Of a stretch of DNA of 46,161 bases, positions 1 through 8,050 are shown in pieces. The notes below the pieces were generated by a model. That model was not told the origin of the DNA. It ran no database searches and worked only from the letters and a program-made list of their open reading frames with translations. Source of the DNA: an uncultured Muribaculaceae bacterium (lineage in GTDB: Bacteria > Bacteroidota > Bacteroidia > Bacteroidales > Muribaculaceae); contig CAKUAR010000017.1 of NCBI GenBank assembly GCA_934636465.1, positions 1 to 46,161 of the forward strand, read 5' to 3'. The position numbers were made by a program, and so were the translations under genes. Every line of letters begins with the position of its first letter. Within the stretch, counting starts at the first letter, position 1.

Positions 1-71
1 GCCGTTCTTCATAATTGTGGCGTCTATACATAATGCACCCCAAAAGTTTTGTGTCTAACTTTTGGGGTGCA
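1..71 (-). mobile_element. Terminal end of an insertion sequence (IS3-like end), rest outside window
   Basis: Positions 34-48 and 57-71 form a perfect 15-bp inverted repeat (TGCACCCCAAAAGTT) around an 8-nt loop. The outer copy abuts the point where the TolC reading frame loses its family sequence. Ends beginning with C-rich then AAAAGTT are usual for IS3-family elements, so the window most likely opens inside an element whose body lies to the left. On the minus strand an ATG at 10-12 begins a frame (M-K-N-G) that could be the transposase start, but only four codons are visible. The IS family is an inference, as no transposase is in view. Confidence 0.6.
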
Positions 72-924
72 GTTCATTTTGCACATCGAGGGCTTTTTTC
101 AAATATTCGGTCTGTATGTCAACTTTGCGCAAATCGCTGTTCATGGCAAGTGTGGTGTCGATGGGCGCATAGCGCAGCATTTCGTCTTTGTATTGCTCCA
201 GAGTGAGCCCGGGAGCCACATTGGCGCGCACGTCCATGCCCATGAGCACTTTGAGTTGCAACAGGCACTGGTTTATGGAGTTGTCTGCCTCAAGGATTGA
301 CGGCTCCAAGTTGGTCACAGCCACATTGGCTCGCAGCACGTCATATTCCGATGCCGTGCCGAGCTTGAACTTGTTGCTGAAAATCTCGGCGTTCATCTTG
401 GCCGTGGCGTGGTTTTCCTCAATCACTTTCTTGGAATCGACGGCAAGAAGCAGGGCATAGTAGGCATTTTTCACTTGGTTCACGAGCGACAGGCGCGACG
501 AGCGGGCTGCCTCGACGTTTTGCAAAATCTGCGTGTCGTTTAGTTTTATCGACTTCCACAGCGTGGGCATGACAAGTGGCATGGAAGCGTTGAAGCCGGT
601 GTTCCACGCATTGTCACGGCCTACACGAAACTTGGCGGTTCCCTGCTCGGTGTCCATATACATGGTCTGTTTGGCAAGTGTGCGCTGATAGCTGCCGGAG
701 AAAGTGACGGTGGGCAACAGTTGCCCCAGCACCTCTTTCTTTGAGTAGTCAACCTTAGTGATTTCCATTTCTGCCACTTTTATGGTGGGGTTTTCGTTGA
801 GGGCTATTCTGATGCAGTCGTCAAGACTAAGCCTCAAGGTGTCGGTGGCAGTTTGCCCCATTGCGGCAATGGCGCAACTGCACAGCACGGCAAACAGTAG
901 TTTTCTGTTTCTCTTGTTGTTCAT
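55..924 (-). pseudogene. TolC-family outer membrane efflux protein, 3' end removed by insertion sequence
   Basis: The product would be the outer membrane channel of a tripartite efflux or type I secretion pump. A signal peptide (residues 1 to about 23) is followed by the TolC repeat opening 'LSLDDCIRIALNENPTIKVAE' style helix and long amphipathic helices. Only 289 residues are encoded, against about 430-480 for the family. The last five residues (LHPKS) and the stop codon at 55-57 are supplied by the insertion-sequence end, so the second TolC half-repeat is missing. It starts 17 nt after the TetR gene, the usual TetR-TolC-HlyD-RND operon order. Loss of the C-terminal helices should abolish channel assembly, and the insertion probably also affects downstream pump genes to the left of the window. 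The rest of the gene may continue beyond the element. Confidence 0.85.
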
Positions 925-941
925 TTATAGATGTTTGTCTT

Positions 942-1574
942 TTAATTTGTTTTCTTGTCTTTTATGTCGTTGAAATTCTCAAGCAGAAAATCATCAACAA
1001 AATGCCGCCCTTTTTCGGTGGCAATGCCTCTGATGAAACAAAGAAATATCATTTCAAACATTTCTCTTAGGTCGAATTCCCACTCACATTGTTTGAGCGT
1101 GTCGCGCATGTTGCTCAAGCCCACGAACAGCATGTAGGAGGCTTGGCGGCTGTTGAGTGATGGCAACGCCAGACCTTCTTTCTTGGCTTGGTCAATCATT
1201 TTAGTGAGTCCGTAAACACGGCGCAGTTGCAGCTCTCTGAAGTCTTTGAGCAGTTCGGGATAAAGACGCTTGATGTCGAACAGCACCACATCGGACATGT
1301 CGCTGAACATTTCTATAAGCTCCAAGAACACGAGCATCAGAGCCTCAAAGCTGTTGCTCGCGCTCTCATATAGCGCATGCACGCGGTTCATGCGCTTGTT
1401 GTTGGCATGAAGCAGCGTTTCCTTAATCAGATTTGCCTTGCCGCCAAATTGCTCATAGAGTGTGCGCTTTGACACACCGCAGCTGTGAGCCACCGTGTCC
1501 ATAGTCATTGACTGCGGGCCGATTTTCGACATCATTTTGTAGGTCTCGTCTAAAATTCTTTCTCTGTTTGGCAT
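942..1574 (-). CDS. TetR/AcrR-family transcriptional regulator
   Basis: This is a one-component repressor that probably controls the efflux operon it heads. The N-terminal helix-turn-helix is clear: RERILDETYKMM, then MTMDTVAHSCGVSKRTLYEQFGGK (roughly residues 4-48), followed by an all-helical ligand domain to residue 210. A longer frame is open to 1670, but the MPNRER start at 1574 is preferred, because the family begins a few residues before the first helix and because the promoter at 1668-1699 overlaps the longer frame. The TolC gene follows after 17 nt on the same strand. Ligand and operator are unknown, although autoregulation of the operon is the usual arrangement. Confidence 0.9.
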   Translation of the reverse strand: MPNRERILDETYKMMSKIGPQSMTMDTVAHSCGVSKRTLYEQFGGKANLIKETLLHANNKRMNRVHALYESASNSFEALMLVFLELIEMFSDMSDVVLFDIKRLYPELLKDFRELQLRRVYGLTKMIDQAKKEGLALPSLNSRQASYMLFVGLSNMRDTLKQCEWEFDLREMFEMIFLCFIRGIATEKGRHFVDDFLLENFNDIKDKKTN

Positions 1575-1667
1575 AGGCGAAGCGAGGGTTGTGAAGCTGT
1601 TTTGGTTTTTAAGATTCGGTTTTGCATAATGGTTTGGAATTTTAATGATTATGAAAATTCCTGATTG

Positions 1668-1699
1668 CAAAGCTATCGGAAAACTCTTAAAACCGCAAA
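1668..1699 (-). promoter_or_regulatory. Promoter of the TetR-TolC operon
   Basis: On the minus strand TTTG (1696-1699) is followed after exactly 20 nt by TAGCTTTG (1668-1675), matching the Bacteroidetes primary sigma consensus TTTG/TAnnTTTG. This leaves a leader of roughly 85-90 nt before the ATG at 1574, enough space for a TetR operator. Confidence 0.75.
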
Positions 1700-1767
1700 A
1701 GTTTTATGAGTTTTTTGCTAAGTTGTTACAATTATTAACAATAGGCACACTCAAACGTTTTTTTGGC

Positions 1768-1775
1768 TAACTTTG
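1768..1775 (+). promoter_or_regulatory. -7 promoter box of the DUF2461 gene
   Basis: TAACTTTG matches TAnnTTTG and lies 23 nt before the ATG at 1799. No convincing TTTG box is present about 20 nt upstream, so only the -7 element is called. Confidence 0.55.
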
Positions 1776-1798
1776 CCTAAATCAAAATAATCACAAAA

Positions 1799-2464
1799 AT
1801 GGCATCAGAACTCAACGCTTCACAGCTATTCTCTTTCTTGACACAACTTGCTGCCAACAACAACCGTGAGTGGTTTAAGCAGCATAAAGACCAATACGAC
1901 ACTCTGCGCCAGCAGTGGCTTGGCGATGTGCAGAGCTTAATCAATCTGATTTCGCAATGGGACGACTCGGTGCATGGGCTGAATGTGGCAGATGCGGTGT
2001 ATCGCATATACCGTGACATTCGTTTTTCGCCAGACAAGAGTCCATATAAAACTTATTTTTCGGCTTGCTTCGGCCGTGGTGGGCGTCGCTGCCAGTCGTT
2101 TGCCCACTACGTTCATTTGCAACCAGGCCACAGCATGGTGGGTGGCGGCGTGTGGTTGCCGGCAAAAGACAAGCTTTGCGCCATGCGAAACTTGATTGAC
2201 GCCGAGCAAGAAGAATTCACTAAAATCATAACTAATCCGGAGTTCACGTCACGCTTCAGCTTTGAGAGCGAGTCGCTCAAGCGTGTGCCGCGTGATTTCC
2301 CTGCCGACCACCCTCTGGGTGAGTATCTGAAAATGAAGGAATTCTTGGTGGTGATGCACGTTGACAAAGACTACTTCTGCACGCCCGACTGGCCTGAAAA
2401 GGCGAGCCGTGACTTGAGTGTGCTAAAGCCGCTCAAAGACTTCCTCGACTATGTGTATGAATGA
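1799..2464 (+). CDS. DUF2461 (TIGR02453) family protein
   Basis: The 221-residue protein matches the DUF2461 family over its full length. Landmarks are NNNREWFKQHKDQYD near the N-terminus, RIYRDIRFSPDKSPYKTYF in the middle (around residues 70-88), the glycine-rich FGRGGRR, and a conserved GGGVW segment followed by an alpha-helical half. There is no signal peptide, so it should be cytoplasmic. The biochemical function of the family is not established. It is a single gene with its own promoter, convergent with ald across a shared hairpin. Composition and length are ordinary. Confidence 0.88.
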   Translation: MASELNASQLFSFLTQLAANNNREWFKQHKDQYDTLRQQWLGDVQSLINLISQWDDSVHGLNVADAVYRIYRDIRFSPDKSPYKTYFSACFGRGGRRCQSFAHYVHLQPGHSMVGGGVWLPAKDKLCAMRNLIDAEQEEFTKIITNPEFTSRFSFESESLKRVPRDFPADHPLGEYLKMKEFLVVMHVDKDYFCTPDWPEKASRDLSVLKPLKDFLDYVYE

Positions 2465-2477
2465 ACGGCAAAAAAAT

Positions 2478-2508
2478 GAGCCGCAACACCATCACGGTGG
2501 CACGGCTC
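2478..2508 (-). terminator. Intrinsic terminator of ald
   Basis: GAGCCG (2478-2483) pairs with CGGCTC (2503-2508), with an inner CACC/GGTG stem. On the minus strand the hairpin is followed by a run of seven T (2471-2477 on the plus strand are A). It lies between the convergent DUF2461 and ald genes and acts mainly for ald. Confidence 0.75.
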
Positions 2509-2547
2509 GATGAATAAAAAAATTATATCATGATGTAAAAAGCCTGT

Positions 2548-3654
2548 TTACAACTTCACGGGCTCGTATTTAAGTCCCCAGGCATCGGCCACGCCCTTAA
2601 ACGTGACTTTGCCTTCCACCACGTTCAAGCCCTTGTAGAGAGCCTCGTCGTCTTTGCAAGCCTGGCGCCAGCCCTTATCGGCAAGAGCTATGGCGTAGCG
2701 CAGCGTGGCGTTGGTCAGAGCCATTGTTGATGTGTTTGGCACTGCTCCAGGAATGTTGGCCACGGCATAGTGCAAAATTCCATCGACCACATAAGTCGGC
2801 TCGGTGTGTGATGTGGGGTGCGATGTCTCAAAGCAGCCGCCTTGGTCAATGGCCACATCTACGAGCACAGTGCCCGGCTCCATGAGTTTCAGCATGTCGC
2901 GAGTTATGAGATAAGGAGCTTTTGCACCAGGAATGAGCACAGAACCTATCACAACATCTACGTCGGCCAGCTCTTGCACTATGTTGTGCTCGCTGCTATA
3001 GAGTGTTCGGACATTGGCCGGTGTTTCCAAGTCGAGCTGGCGCAAGCGTGGCAGCGACACATCGGTAATCACCACATTTGCACCCATGCCGGCTGCTGTG
3101 CGAGCTGCGGCTTCGCCCACTGTTCCGCCGCCAAGCACAAGCACTTTGGCTGGCTTCACACCAGGCACTCCGCCTATCAGTTTGCCTTTTCCGCCTTTGG
3201 TCTTTTGCAGATAGTAAGCTCCGTTTAACGCGGCCATGCGTCCTGCCACCTCACTCATAGGAATGAGTAGTGGCAACTGGCAGTTTGGCAACTGCACTGT
3301 CTCGTAGGCAAGGCAAATTGCGCCGCTGTTAATCATAGCTTCGGTCAAAGCCTTTTCGCATGCGAAATGGAAATAGGTGAACACCAACTGGCCTTTCTTA
3401 ACGAGTTTATACTCTGGCTCAATTGGCTCTTTTACCTTCACAATCATGTCGGCTGTGGCATACACGTCCTCGATGGTAGGCAAAATAGTTGCACCTACTT
3501 TCTCATATTGAGCGTCGGGGAATCCGCTGCCTTCTCCGGCAGTGTGCTGCACATACACGTCATGACCATGCTTAATCAACTCGGCAACGCCGGCAGGAGT
3601 CATTCCCACGCGGTTCTCGTTGTTCTTAATTTCTTTCGGAATTCCAATTCTCAT
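2548..3654 (-). CDS. ald: Alanine dehydrogenase
   Basis: It catalyses the reversible NAD-dependent oxidative deamination of L-alanine to pyruvate and ammonia in the cytoplasm. The 368-residue length is usual for the family. The N-terminal motif MRIGIPKEIKNNENRVGMTP is diagnostic; K75 (in VKVKEP) and H96 (in TYFHFA) are at the family's pyruvate-binding and catalytic positions; the Rossmann loop is GGGTVG at 175-180. The region AIDQGGCFETS near residue 270 is also typical. It is a single-gene unit with its own -7 box (3701-3708) and terminator (2478-2508). Pyridine nucleotide transhydrogenase alpha subunit is a related family, but the length and the complete C-terminal domain favour alanine dehydrogenase. 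Confidence 0.95.
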   Translation of the reverse strand: MRIGIPKEIKNNENRVGMTPAGVAELIKHGHDVYVQHTAGEGSGFPDAQYEKVGATILPTIEDVYATADMIVKVKEPIEPEYKLVKKGQLVFTYFHFACEKALTEAMINSGAICLAYETVQLPNCQLPLLIPMSEVAGRMAALNGAYYLQKTKGGKGKLIGGVPGVKPAKVLVLGGGTVGEAAARTAAGMGANVVITDVSLPRLRQLDLETPANVRTLYSSEHNIVQELADVDVVIGSVLIPGAKAPYLITRDMLKLMEPGTVLVDVAIDQGGCFETSHPTSHTEPTYVVDGILHYAVANIPGAVPNTSTMALTNATLRYAIALADKGWRQACKDDEALYKGLNVVEGKVTFKGVADAWGLKYEPVKL

Positions 3655-3700
3655 AATTGTACCGTTTTTAGTTAGTTTAATGGTAAATTTTTTTGCACCC

Positions 3701-3708
3701 CAAATATA
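3701..3708 (-). promoter_or_regulatory. -7 promoter box of ald
   Basis: On the minus strand TATATTTG matches TAnnTTTG, 46 nt before the ald ATG. The upstream T-rich tract lacks a clear TTTG at the standard distance. Confidence 0.5.
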
Positions 3709-3860
3709 GAAAAAAAACGACTTTTTTGTATTCGTCGAGCCTTATTTTTTTTGAAAAAACTACGAATAATGTAAATAATATCCGTAATATTTTACATTTA
3801 CCTTGAAGGCGAACTGCTTGTATTAGATGAAATTCTTCTTTTCAGTAGCTTGGGTGGGGA

Positions 3861-5831
3861 TTAGTTGATGAAGTTGACTGACACTCCCATTTGGAAGCGG
3901 CCAGGGTTGAGCGGATAGTGGGGGATAGAGAAGTAGTTTTTGCCACCAAACAAGCCGTCGTTGACATGGCTATACATCATAAAGAAGCGCGCTTGCTTCA
4001 TGCGGCAATTCAAATATGCGTTCATAAATGCAAAGTCACCACACTTCATGTCGCGCTGGTTATAGAACGTCATGTTGGCGGGGTTGTAGTTTGGCGCATA
4101 ATACTTGGTATAGTAGTTGCAATCAACGCCAAATTGCACTTTCAGCACCTTGGCGACAGCAAACTTCAAATAAAAATTGGAATACACTGCTAGTTTGGGC
4201 AATGCGAGCACTTCTTCTTTGGAAGTGGTTTGGTAAGTGACGCTGTTGTCCCAGTTGAATATGCCGAAATGCAGCTTCTGCTCAAGGGTGGCACTAAGCA
4301 CATTGACAATGCTTCCGCACTGCTGCGGCAAAGCCTGTGAGTTGAAATACACATAGTTTTTGAGCGTTTCGTAGCCAACGTTGATTCTTGTGCCGCTAAA
4401 TGGCACTACCAGTTCGCCACCCACTCTGAAACGGCGCACTTTGTCGAAATCGTTTTGCCAAGCATAGTGGTTTGAAACAAAATTTGTGAGCAGATATGGC
4501 ACGTTCAAATTCTTGAAATAGCCATAACCTTTTATTCGCACCGTGTCGCCAAGCATTTTGAACTTGGTGGCCACGCCGCCATTCACGTCAATCTCGCCCT
4601 TAGCGTCGCCCACCACACCAAACTCGGCTTTGGCATCGTAGGTGAGCAGCGAGCCATGCTGCTTGGTGAGCTGACCACCGACCCTTACCAAATTTTGGGT
4701 TTTCACGCCTGGGCAGGCAAAAGGCAGCGCGGTGAGGCCTTCGATTTGCCGCCCTGCAAGGGTGTCGCCCACTTGAGTGAAGCGGCGCACCTCGTGTGTG
4801 CCATAGACGGCAAAACCGAACTTGGCATATTTGTTGAAGCCTTCGAGCATTGACACGCCCACGGTGTTGCGCAGGCTCCAGTATTTTGTCACTTCGTTTG
4901 TGCCGCCAAGCCCAAGATAGGTGTTGCTGAAGAAAGCCGTGTCCTCTGAAGCCGACTGGTTGATGAACTTGTGGCTGTTGTTTTTGTAGTCGAAAGTCCA
5001 GATGAAACTCGTGACCGGAATGTATTCTTTGCCTATCACGGTGTCGTTGATGGAGTCGCGTTTGTAATGAAAATAGCCCACCTTGTAGCGGTGGTTCATA
5101 TACACCTCGCTGCCCACCACGCGAGAGTGGGCGGCGGTGAGCCGTGTGGGTATGGATTTGTCGTCAACCCTCGTGTCGCCGCCTTGCACAGAGGCCGGGT
5201 CGGTGATGTAGCGGTCGTCGGTGATGCCACCGCTCTCTTTGTTCAGGAAGTTGTAGTTGTTGAAAAAACCTTGAAACTCATATCTGTCGCCAATGTATGA
5301 CCCAAACAATCGCCAGGAGAAATCTTTGTCGGCCTGATAGTTGTAAGAGCCTTTTGAATAGATGTAGTCCATGGCGGCGCCAAGCGCAATCTTTTTGTTG
5401 ACATTTCCCGAAAACACGCCGGTGGTGCGGTCTTGGTTGGAGTATTTGTTACCGCCGGTGGTGTAGGCCAACAGCGTCATGGGAATGCGTGTGTTATAGA
5501 ACGTTTGGTTCTCAACCGAAGTGAGCCATGTGCTCAAAGCGTCCTCAAAAAAGAATTGGCTGTGCTCCTTGCGGTCGAAGAAAATCTGGTTTTGTCCTTC
5601 GGCACCATAGTTGCCGGTGGTGGCCCAGGCGTTGCTCCGGAGCGACGGCACAAGGGTCTGGGCATAGTTTATGTGCAACGTGTCGATAGTTGATGGCAGT
5701 CGCAAGCCAAGCGGGTCGGACATGGTCCAGGCGAACGACGGAGCTACCTTTGGATTTTTGGCCGACAACTCCATGCCCAATGCTATGCACATCAGCACAA
5801 TGCAATATTTAATAGTGTTTTTGTGTTTCAT
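3861..5831 (-). CDS. Putative porin (Bacteroidetes beta-barrel, Porin_10-like)
   Basis: This is an outer membrane beta-barrel protein of about 656 residues with an N-terminal signal peptide (YCIVLMCIALGMELSAK). The region after the signal (DPLGLRLPSTIDTLHINY, GNYGAEGQNQIFFDR) is characteristic of the Bacteroidales 'putative porin' family, followed by alternating aromatic beta strands and a C-terminal strand ending in VNFIN. The frame is open to 5906, but the ATG at 5831 puts the signal peptide at the N-terminus and falls 17 nt after the -7 box at 5848-5855, so that start is chosen. Substrate is unknown. It is a single gene and divergent from a small membrane protein gene. Confidence 0.85.
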   Translation of the reverse strand: MKHKNTIKYCIVLMCIALGMELSAKNPKVAPSFAWTMSDPLGLRLPSTIDTLHINYAQTLVPSLRSNAWATTGNYGAEGQNQIFFDRKEHSQFFFEDALSTWLTSVENQTFYNTRIPMTLLAYTTGGNKYSNQDRTTGVFSGNVNKKIALGAAMDYIYSKGSYNYQADKDFSWRLFGSYIGDRYEFQGFFNNYNFLNKESGGITDDRYITDPASVQGGDTRVDDKSIPTRLTAAHSRVVGSEVYMNHRYKVGYFHYKRDSINDTVIGKEYIPVTSFIWTFDYKNNSHKFINQSASEDTAFFSNTYLGLGGTNEVTKYWSLRNTVGVSMLEGFNKYAKFGFAVYGTHEVRRFTQVGDTLAGRQIEGLTALPFACPGVKTQNLVRVGGQLTKQHGSLLTYDAKAEFGVVGDAKGEIDVNGGVATKFKMLGDTVRIKGYGYFKNLNVPYLLTNFVSNHYAWQNDFDKVRRFRVGGELVVPFSGTRINVGYETLKNYVYFNSQALPQQCGSIVNVLSATLEQKLHFGIFNWDNSVTYQTTSKEEVLALPKLAVYSNFYLKFAVAKVLKVQFGVDCNYYTKYYAPNYNPANMTFYNQRDMKCGDFAFMNAYLNCRMKQARFFMMYSHVNDGLFGGKNYFSIPHYPLNPGRFQMGVSVNFIN

Positions 5832-5847
5832 TTTTCTAACAATTCCA

Positions 5848-5855
5848 CAAAGATA
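5848..5855 (-). promoter_or_regulatory. -7 promoter box of the porin gene
   Basis: On the minus strand TATCTTTG matches TAnnTTTG, leaving a very short leader before the ATG at 5831. A TTG occurs 23 nt upstream. The element overlaps the divergent promoter at 5867-5898. Confidence 0.6.
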
Positions 5856-5866
5856 GTGCAAATTCC

Positions 5867-5898
5867 TTTGGCTCACGACAACACGTTTCGTATTTTTG
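5867..5898 (+). promoter_or_regulatory. Promoter of the small membrane protein gene
   Basis: TTTG (5867-5870), a 20-nt spacer and TATTTTTG (5891-5898) form a full match to the Bacteroidetes promoter. It points rightward into the small ORF ending at 6083. Confidence 0.7.
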
Positions 5899-5951
5899 CA
5901 AAACACTGTTTCGGATATGTTATGTTAAAATCAAATTTCAGCACGAAAAAG

Positions 5952-6083
5952 ATGCAATCGGCACTATATGTGATTTTGCTTTTGGCGGTGATTGCCATGA
6001 TGATGTCGATTAAGCGTTGCAGTAGCCGCCACAGCATCAAAATTGCTCCACAAACCGGCATTGTGACCATCGACTCCATATAA
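5952..6083 (+). CDS. Small single-pass membrane protein (43 aa), function unknown
   Basis: The frame encodes MQSALYVILLLAVIAMMMS (a hydrophobic helix of about 15-18 residues) followed by a basic stretch (KRCSSRHSIK) and a short polar tail. An alternative start at 5922 would add ten residues (MLKSNFSTKK). Support for a real gene comes from its surroundings: a full-consensus promoter at 5867-5898 in front and a strong terminator (6094-6128) 11 nt after the stop. The positive charge after the helix suggests a cytoplasmic C-terminus, or a signal-anchor. No family is recognised. A noncoding transcript is the alternative. Confidence 0.5.
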   Translation: MQSALYVILLLAVIAMMMSIKRCSSRHSIKIAPQTGIVTIDSI

Positions 6084-6093
6084 CCCACTTGAC

Positions 6094-6128
6094 AAAAAAC
6101 TCGGCCACATTGTGTGCAGCCGAGTTTT
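6094..6128. terminator. Bidirectional terminator
   Basis: AAAACTCGGC (6096-6105) and GCCGAGTTTT (6119-6128) form a perfect 10-bp stem with A-run and T-run flanks. It serves the small gene ending at 6083 (plus) and the endonuclease gene ending at 6186 (minus). Confidence 0.85.
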
Positions 6129-6185
6129 GATTTTATTTCGTTTGTAGTGTAGCCGAAAAAAAGGCGAAGTCCGTGCAAAAAATCT

Positions 6186-7877
6186 TTATTTCACAACGAT
6201 TTTGGCTGGTTGTGTGCTCGATGATGAGGTGAGCACATACACGCCGTCGGCAAGCTCAATGACTTGGTCGTTGGCAGCCGATGGAAGTGACTTGACGAGC
6301 TGGCCGTTAGGACGATATATACGGACATTGCTCAATGGCTCGCTGCACACGATGCGCACACCGCCTGTGGCTGGAGCTATGGCAAACGGCTTGCTTGCCT
6401 GCACGCCGCTCACACCGGAATACTCAACGGTGATTACGTTGGAAGCCACAGAAGTGTAGCCCAAACGGCACGCCTGCACGGTGTAGGTGTGGGTTTGGCC
6501 GGGTTTCATGTCGCTGAACTCATAAGAGGTCTCGTCGGTTTCAAACTGCTCGTTTGACACGATGGCGTGTTTGGCGTCGTAAACTATGCGGTTGACTATG
6601 TAGTAGTCGATAGTGTCGGTAGAAGGTTGCCATGTGGCCACATAGCTGGAGCCGGTGATGTTGACAGCCGGCAGAGCCTTGACAGCCGACAGCGACGGCA
6701 CTGGGCGGCATGTGGCCTTGAGGTTTACGCCCACCGAACCCACGAGACCACCGTCGAGAATGAGGAGTTTGGCTTTGTGTGAGCCAATGGCGGTGGGAGT
6801 GTAGGTGAGGGTGAGCTTGTAGCCGTCGTCGGTGGTGGCTATTTCGCGAGGGATAGACGTTACGGAACTTTTAAACATGTTGTAGTCGTAGCGATATACC
6901 TGCACGGAGAGGTCGTTGGTGAGATATTTGCCCTTGACGTAGAGTGTGTAGTCGAGCGATTTGCCTATGGCCACCTCGCCAAAATCGAGCTCGGTATCTT
7001 GAGTTGGGGTTATGAGAATAGGGTCGTCGGGAGTGGGGTCTGGGGTTGGGTCTGGGGTGCTGCCTGGGTTATAGACTTTGCCTTTCTTGTTGCCCCAGAT
7101 GTATTCGGCAAGCTCAGGATTGTCGATGAATGGGTTGCGGTTGTTCTGCGTTTTGAAAACTGCTTCGTTGCGCCTAATCTCCTTGTCGCTCACAGGGTCT
7201 TCGCGCGACCACTTGAGCAGCAGCTCATAGGCCCATGTGTTGAGCGTGAGGTAGGAGGAGTTGTTGACCATGTAGGTGTATTTGAACGTGTAGTCCTGGT
7301 AGCAGGTCGCCATGTAGAAATAAGTGCGTGCAAAGTCGCCTTTGTATTCGTCGGCCGGCTCAAATACATATTTGCAGCCGCCGCCTTGCCCGGCCACAGG
7401 GTAACCAATCTTGGAAACCCCATTGTCGAAATTGGCTGTGGAAACCACTCCCAGAGGGTAATTGTTTTTTGCAGTGTTGGCTTTGCCGTCGGACGGGTAG
7501 AGGTGGTTGAGGTCGGTGTAGGCTTCCACCTTTGAGCCGCCCCACCAACTTTTGGGGAAAGAGTGCTCAATGTTCATGCCTCCCACGGCGCGACCGTTGC
7601 CGGCGTAGTAGTAGGTGTTGTTGGAATACATGTCCCACACGCGATTTGTGCCAGGAATGACGTCGGTGCTCGGGAAATATCTCCACATGCTGTTATATGA
7701 CAGAACCGTGTGGTTGCGTGTGATTTTGTGAATGGCGTCTTTAAGCGCTTCGCCCGACTTGCCGTTGATGGAGCTGTAATAGCCGGCAGGAACACTGGCG
7801 CTCGCACAAAGAGCGACTATGAACAAGTAGCTTGCAATGAGCAGCAGCTTGGAATCAAGAAAAAAACGTTTGTTCAT
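6186..7877 (-). CDS. Secreted endonuclease I family nuclease with C-terminal sorting-type tail
   Basis: This is an extracellular or surface nuclease of the EndA/endonuclease I family. After a signal peptide (LLIASYLFIVALCASAS) comes the nuclease domain, about residues 28-265, with NIEHSFPKSWWGG (catalytic His), DLNHLYPSDGKAN and NNYPLG. A Pro/Asp-rich linker (TPDPTPDPTPDD) follows, then an immunoglobulin-like domain (about 290-390), a fibronectin type III-like domain (about 395-485) and a C-terminal tail with the pattern of the type A sorting domain of the type IX system (NVRIYRPNGQLVKSL ... GVYVLT ... KIVVK). It has its own -7 box at 7921-7928. It may degrade environmental or host DNA for nutrients; that role is inferred. 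Confidence 0.88.
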   Translation of the reverse strand: MNKRFFLDSKLLLIASYLFIVALCASASVPAGYYSSINGKSGEALKDAIHKITRNHTVLSYNSMWRYFPSTDVIPGTNRVWDMYSNNTYYYAGNGRAVGGMNIEHSFPKSWWGGSKVEAYTDLNHLYPSDGKANTAKNNYPLGVVSTANFDNGVSKIGYPVAGQGGGCKYVFEPADEYKGDFARTYFYMATCYQDYTFKYTYMVNNSSYLTLNTWAYELLLKWSREDPVSDKEIRRNEAVFKTQNNRNPFIDNPELAEYIWGNKKGKVYNPGSTPDPTPDPTPDDPILITPTQDTELDFGEVAIGKSLDYTLYVKGKYLTNDLSVQVYRYDYNMFKSSVTSIPREIATTDDGYKLTLTYTPTAIGSHKAKLLILDGGLVGSVGVNLKATCRPVPSLSAVKALPAVNITGSSYVATWQPSTDTIDYYIVNRIVYDAKHAIVSNEQFETDETSYEFSDMKPGQTHTYTVQACRLGYTSVASNVITVEYSGVSGVQASKPFAIAPATGGVRIVCSEPLSNVRIYRPNGQLVKSLPSAANDQVIELADGVYVLTSSSSTQPAKIVVK

Positions 7878-7920
7878 TATCTCGTAGTGTGAAAATAGAC
7901 TTATTGTGAATAGAATAGCG

Positions 7921-7928
7921 CAAAGTTA
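7921..7928 (-). promoter_or_regulatory. -7 promoter box of the endonuclease gene
   Basis: On the minus strand TAACTTTG matches TAnnTTTG, 43 nt before the ATG at 7877. No TTTG is visible at the usual upstream distance. Confidence 0.5.
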
Positions 7929-7958
7929 ACTAACCTTTTGGTGATTTTTAATATTTTT

Positions 7959-7990
7959 TTTGAAAAAAAGAGTTGTGGTGATTATCTTTG
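7959..7990 (+). promoter_or_regulatory. Promoter of the glycosyltransferase-radC operon
   Basis: TTTG (7959-7962), a 20-nt spacer and TATCTTTG (7983-7990) match the Bacteroidetes consensus fully. The glycosyltransferase ATG at 8051 lies about 55 nt after the expected transcription start, which argues against the longer frame opening at 7988 inside the promoter. Confidence 0.7.
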
Positions 7991-8050
7991 GATAAGATTT
8001 TGACGGCGCGCCACTGGCTGGTGCTGCGACTAAAAACAGAAAATAGTGTT

